NCBI RefSeq assembly: GCF_964204865.1
Contig: NC_135252.1
Coordinates: 21,535,383-21,599,382, forward strand
Length of the DNA stretch: 64,000 nt
Direction of reading: 5' to 3'
Origin: Styela clava
Lineage: Eukaryota > Chordata > Ascidiacea > Stolidobranchia > Styelidae
Below the pieces are notes generated by a model. It had not been told where the DNA came from, ran no database searches, and was given only the letters and a program-made list of their open reading frames with translations. Within the stretch, counting starts at the first letter, position 1. Each line of letters starts with the position of its first letter. The position numbers and the translations under genes are program-made. This document shows positions 59,681-64,000 of this stretch, one piece after another.

Positions 59681-61021
59681 GGCCAAGTTTTTTTTCTTAC
59701 GCGCCAGAACTAAAATAAAAATAAAGTGAAACTAAATACTACAAAATATATACAAATACGAATTGGCAATGCCTTCAATGAGGCCCGATGTACTTGCATA
59801 TTCTCATTGCACAAAATATCAAATCTTGTCTGTTGTTTGGCAGTAGTGGGTCTCAGTACTGGTTCCAAATTTGATTGATATTTTGTTCTAACACAAGTAA
59901 GTGTTGGAAATTTTTTTACTGTGAGCCCCATTGAGCCCTTTCGCGACTAACCAAGGGTCCCCTTGAATAGCCATGTTTAAAGGTATATTAAATTAATTCC
60001 GACAGATTGGGTTTTACAAATTCAATCTTAAATTACAAGGGATTGCCCCTGCGTGTCATACCAAGATGAAATTCGAGAATATCGGTCAGAGACCGAAGAC
60101 TTATCGATCGAAAGTTAGGGGATCCCCCAAAACAGCGCTCTTACTCCATAGTGACACCTTGTGTCCCCATCACTAATTAATTAATAACTCGCTAATTATA
60201 CTACATAATTCATCCAAAATCAATAGGCTTCTGGTCCGACATATGATAAATGCACATGCGAAATCTGGAGCAGATTCAATCCTGCTTTCGTGAGATATCG
60301 CGTGCATCCAACAGACAAACAGACAAATACCTAAATCTTAAACTTAAAATCGGTAAGTAATAACGCGTTGGCGAATTCCTGTATCGCGAGAAGTTTATTC
60401 CATTGCCTCTGCCATTTCCATCAGTAACGAACAAGTAATAATACTCGGCTAGGATATGATTATAGGATATTGGGTCACTTCAACTGCCTTTAGTTAACAG
60501 TTGTACGTGTCTCAACTTGAAATTGTTTCTAATCTTATGCGAACATTAAAATTGAAACCAAGTCAAGGTAACAAAAACGCGACAATTAGACGACCTTTAG
60601 GCTACAATGATATTACAGCCATCTAATTACCAAAAGAAGTTGATAAATTACCATTTGTTGCAGAGGGATGGCACTAGAACAACTAACGATTAAGGGACTA
60701 ATTTCTACAACTCAGTGTTACTGGTATTTTGCCTGAAATCAAAAGAAGGGGCATAAACCTACGGAAAACAGATTAGAAAATTATTAGCGGGGAAATATCA
60801 TAATGATCCATGAATTGCACACTAACAACTCTTTACGAGCATGTATCCGTAAGGTTCTCTTCGACTCCGGTTAACAAAATTTTTGACTTCTAATATGGCT
60901 CTGATATACACCTATGATTTTATGATTATGAAAACGCTAAGATGGAAGTAAATAGTAGAAACAAAAACAAGAGACCATGTTCAGAGAATAGATATTGTCT
61001 TTATATCGGAGCTCAAACTTC
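59681..61021. other. Non-coding spacer right of B2
   Basis: No supportable gene. The stretch at about 60000-60350 (aagggattgcccctgcgtg, gataaatgcacatgcgaaat, then acagacaaacagacaaa) looks like the 3' part of an interspersed element with a short-repeat tail, but there is no second copy in the window to prove it. Confidence 0.35.
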
Positions 61022-61341
61022 GGTACTCCAGAAGTGTGTGTACCAATATGGAGGTAACTAATATTTTTCGCCTATCTCACATCGAGTTGTATGAAGGAAC
61101 TGAAACCTATGGACAGGGGGTATATTCACTTGGCTAACACAGACAGTCCCCGAATACATCTTAAATAGAATAAATCGGAATAAAATTAGGCCAAATACTG
61201 TGGGAGTCACTTGGCTAGTACCCGAACTCGTAATAGAAATAAAATAATGAAAATTGGAATAAAATAATGGCCTAATCCTAGCCTGGTACACATACAATGT
61301 TCCTGTTTCCGGTATCTTGGTTCACATACTACGGGAGCGCC
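61022..61341 (-). mobile_element. R-family MITE, composite copy
   Basis: It begins ggtactccagaagtgtgtg with a reverse-oriented R body, followed by a second partial body from gtgggagtcacttggctag, and ends catactacgggagcgcc. Flanking bases do not match, as expected for a rearranged copy. Confidence 0.7.
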
Positions 61342-61405
61342 CCTACACCTAATTAAACATAGCACTTCATGAATATTGTGCATAGCAATTTTAAAATGTA
61401 TAAAC

Positions 61406-61689
61406 CAGGGGTGAGCAAGGTTTTGGACCAGGAGCCAAAGATTTTTCCCACCAAGACTGGCGGGCCATGTATAAGTGGGACCTAAAAAGTTTCCTTTTAT
61501 GAACAATATTTACAGTGTTGCAAAAGCAAAAGTGGAAAATAACAAGCATCGTGGTAAACTAAATTTAATCGCAATGTGATATTTGGTTCAAAATTTGATT
61601 TTAGCTTTGCTGTGTAAGCATCAGGCGGGCCAGATTGAATTACCAAACAGGCAGGATTTGGTTCGCGGGTCGTAATTTGCCGGTGTCAG
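61406..61689 (+). mobile_element. Non-autonomous hAT-type element (284 bp)
   Basis: It starts caggggtgagcaagg and ends atttgccggtgtcag. The exact 8-bp duplication gtataaac flanks it at 61398-61405 and 61690-61697. The relic at 21001-21180 is the same family. Confidence 0.88.
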
Positions 61690-61697
61690 GTATAAAC

Positions 61698-62450
61698 TGT
61701 TTAGAATTGTCAAATCCGGATATCTCAAATATTAAAAACGCATATCCAATATTACTAGTTTATTTACTTTTATAACTAGATAATGCAAGTATTAGATATT
61801 CGAAACACACATTAATTTATTACAAATAAAAGTAATGAATGCATTTGAAGACATTGTGAAAATACCAAATAAAAATTACGAGCAAAAATTCCGCCACAAA
61901 ATACCAATAAATATTCATACACGATGCCAAGTATATACACAGATTTAAAATGATAAAAAAAAAATCCTCCAAACACTTAGGGCAGTTTTTTATTCTTATT
62001 TTATCTCTTTCTTGATGGTTTTAAGTCTATTTTGGTTTTCTTTATTTGGATTATATGTTTAGTTTTTTGGTGTTGACCATGAAGTCGAAATAAATCTTTT
62101 TTTTTTTGAAGTTAGGGATGGATTCTTTGCTAAGTGGGATAGACTGTTGCATTCCAAGCCTTTTGCGATATTATTAGTCCAGAAGAAAATTTCGATTCGA
62201 TGCTCTCTTGTTTTTTTTTTCTTGTCTGATAAAAATGGATTCCCATATATTTTTAATGGAAGTCCCTATTTTTACAATGCGATTCAGACAAAACATAATT
62301 TTCCTTCTAGTGAGATATTGATGAAACATTTTCTTATTGTGTATGAAAGCTCAGTTAACTGTCTGGGTGATGGATTCTATCTAAGCATCCCTCAATTACA
62401 CATGTATACGTATATAAACAAAATGACGTCGGTATTCAAAACAACATATT
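61698..62450. other. Non-coding spacer
   Basis: AT-rich; I see no gene. The plus-strand frame that runs from 62147 to 62785 is antisense to the C5 exon and is not credited. Confidence 0.4.
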
Positions 62451-62456
62451 TTTATT
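62451..62456 (-). terminator. Candidate polyadenylation signal of C5
   Basis: AATAAA on the minus strand, 77 bases past the C5 stop codon. Confidence 0.5.
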
Positions 62457-62533
62457 GTTACATTATAGGTGCTATGAAACGAATCTTGCAGTTTAGTTCA
62501 GATTATATTTTAATCTCACAAAAGTCTGTCGTC

Positions 62534-62750
62534 TTATTCAGAGAGTGTTTTGTACGCCAAACACAAGGAGGCGACGTTAAGCAGGACGGTGGTAACGACG
62601 TTTCCAGACCCGCTTGTTGTACTCGTTGGTTCGGAAGTTATGGTTTCATCACCCGTGATCTTTTTACTTGGTCTAGTATACGGAACAATGTTTGTGATAC
62701 GTTCATGACTGTTGCAAAGGTCACTGGAACAGGAAGTGTACTTGCAAGAA
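62534..62750 (-). CDS. Family gene C5: terminal exon only (5' part beyond the window)
   Basis: On the minus strand an acceptor (ttctttatttcag, ending at 62751) opens a 217-nt exon in phase 2, as in the other copies. After the split Asp codon it reads SCKYTSCSSDLCN, the family's C-x4-C-x4-C-N signature. A short stalk (about 30 residues) follows, then STTSGSGNVV and a hydrophobic tail LLNVASLCLAY, ending TLSE. The stop TAA is at 62536-62534. The tail is closest in form to A1, the cysteine block nearer to B (SDLCN, KDLCN). Exons 1 and 2 would lie at higher coordinates; I see no trace up to 64000, so intron 2 exceeds about 1.2 kb or the exon is an orphan. The gene is convergent with B2. Confidence 0.82.
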
Positions 62751-62900
62751 CTGAAATAAAGAATATTAGCATTTATAAACTCTAGTGCTACGTTTTTGAA
62801 CCTGAAAGAAATTTGAGGTACACAAACAAAATTGCTCCGTATTGTGTGTAGTTTTATTAATACTATCCAGTTATTTAGCAATTTCTCACTACAACAACAA

Positions 62901-63319
62901 CAGTGGTTCTCAAAGTTTCCCTTTTTTAGAATTTGTCAAGTCTCGCGCCCCGCCTCAAAAATAATTAGCTAATAAAATCTACAAAAGACAGATAGTAAGA
63001 CGAAAGTATGTTTTATTAAAAAAACACGTTGAAAATACGTGGATGAATAATATCCAAAATAAATAAATGTAGGTGTCTAGAATGAGACGGGCAAGATCAA
63101 CTCTAAACAAATATTTTCTTTTGTAATTAGCTCCACGTCCCATTAGAAAATTGGATGCTCCCAAATTATGTGCACCAAGATGGCGCACAACCTGAACATA
63201 GCACGTGTACCGGATTATGGATATCAGAATGTGCGCCATCTTGATACACATACTTCGGGAGCACCAAATATTGTCTAAGCGCTCCTTGTGAGGCGCGCCT
63301 CGCCGTTTGAGAACCACTG
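62901..63319 (+). mobile_element. Non-autonomous hAT-type element with nested MITE
   Basis: The ends cagtggttctcaaag and tttgagaaccactg are inverted repeats. Interior agtaagacgaaagtatg is shared with 28161-28431. It is interrupted by the R element at 63153-63265. No clean target duplication. Confidence 0.75.
63153..63265 (+). mobile_element. R-family MITE, short palindromic form
   Basis: It starts ggatgctcccaaattatgtg and ends atacttcgggagcacc. Both arms contain aagatggcgcaca or its complement. About 113 bp, nested inside a hAT-type element. Confidence 0.75.
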
Positions 63320-63462
63320 ATTCAGAAGAAACATTCATAGGTCCATTTCGTGTCCAACAAATGTTTAGAATTACTTTATTGGCTGAATTCTGTAACAGCG
63401 TGTTATCGCGAACCCGTTTCATCGTAATTAGCGAACCGGTTCATGTTTGTTTTGTTTTAGAC

Positions 63463-63777
63463 CAGGCGTGTGCAACATTTTTCTTTTTCTGTCGGGGGGG
63501 CCGTATAATCAACTTCAGACATCTAGTTGGGCCACATAAAAAGAAGGGAATGCGGCTATCGCTCAGGCCTAAGGTAATAAAGACATCGGGCAGAACGGCG
63601 AGAGATTTAACACAGCGGAAATATCAAAAATAAAACATTTTATATGTATTTTTACCCATCTGAGCGACTTTTTGAACATTAATTGGTAGATAAAGATTTT
63701 ATGCTTGATGGGGAAAAATCTGAGCGTTCACAAGGGCCACACTAAAAGGCTCAGCGGGCCGGGTTGTGACATCCCTG
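63463..63777 (+). mobile_element. Non-autonomous hAT-type element (315 bp)
   Basis: It starts caggcgtgtgcaac and ends ggttgtgacatccctg. The exact 8-bp duplication ttttagac lies at 63455-63462 and 63778-63785. The fragment at 35368 is the same family. Confidence 0.88.
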
Positions 63778-63785
63778 TTTTAGAC

Positions 63786-64000
63786 GTTAAACGACCACAG
63801 CAAATGGGTTACGTGCAAAAATTTTAGGACTTGGTCGTATATGGGCACCCTATATATTAGAGTTATGTGAAGAATGTCATGTGGATGTAGCTTGCGTTGT
63901 GTCATACTTACATTTTCTGAAATGTGAGATCCTGATGCCAGTGACTGCCATATCAAAGGAATATGTTCTTATTTTGAATACCAGCACTGGCTGTAGTGCG
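63786..64000. other. Right edge, no gene seen
   Basis: gggcaccctatatatt near 63844 resembles a mariner-like MITE terminus. Nothing else is recognised. This stretch should fall in intron 2 of C5 if that gene is intact. Confidence 0.35.

Noticed and set aside
59710..59931. Minus-strand frame with LCNEN and a hydrophobic end, resembling another family terminal exon
   Set aside because: It lacks the C-x4-C-x4-C-N spacing, the stalk and a splice acceptor at the right place.
62147..62785. Longest non-family plus-strand frame (212 codons)
   Set aside because: It lies antisense to the C5 terminal exon, which has a conserved motif, acceptor and phase. The plus-strand translation has no domain or paralogue.

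Overview
The window is animal nuclear DNA. It is AT-rich, its genes have GT-AG introns, and it carries a eukaryotic tRNA-Arg(UCU), many small DNA transposons (hAT-type with 8-bp target duplications, a GG-ended MITE family, mariner-like MITEs) and a tRNA-derived SINE. A marine invertebrate such as an ascidian would fit, but nothing here proves the species.

The only protein-coding content I can support is one gene family: four tandem plus-strand copies and one minus-strand terminal exon at the right edge. Subfamily A is A1 (9775-13855, intact) and A2 (16635-21970, pseudogene). Subfamily B is B1 (51458-54920) and B2 (55886-59368), both intact. C5 is a last exon on the minus strand (62534-62750) whose upstream exons lie beyond the window. 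All copies share three exons and intron phases 1 and 2. Exon 1 encodes a signal peptide and three cysteines, a ~1.94-kb exon 2 encodes two more core cysteines and a ~600-residue helical region, and exon 3 encodes C-x4-C-x4-C-N, a Ser/Thr-rich stalk and a hydrophobic GPI-type tail. The eight outer cysteines look like a Ly6/uPAR (three-finger) domain. On that reading a ~630-residue domain with internal ~60-80-residue repeats sits inside its third finger. I do not know a described family with this layout; it is the main discovery candidate.

Layout: 1-7.9 kb holds a tRNA, hAT relics, a degenerate satellite and MITEs. 7.96-15.15 kb and 15.15-24.24 kb are two head-to-tail copies of a gene-bearing unit (A1, A2). 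24.2-51 kb is gene-poor, with MITEs, SINE fragments, a 3 x 150-bp tandem repeat and diffuse low-copy repeats. 50.99-55.2 kb and 55.46-59.68 kb are a much younger tandem duplication (B1, B2). 59.7-64 kb holds transposons and the C5 exon.

The intact genes would each give a secreted, glycosylated, membrane-anchored protein of ~800-830 residues. Local duplication, a decayed copy, signs of gene conversion and clustered replacement changes between B1 and B2 suggest a birth-and-death surface-protein cluster. Recognition, immune or gamete roles are possible, but the sequence gives no direct evidence of function.
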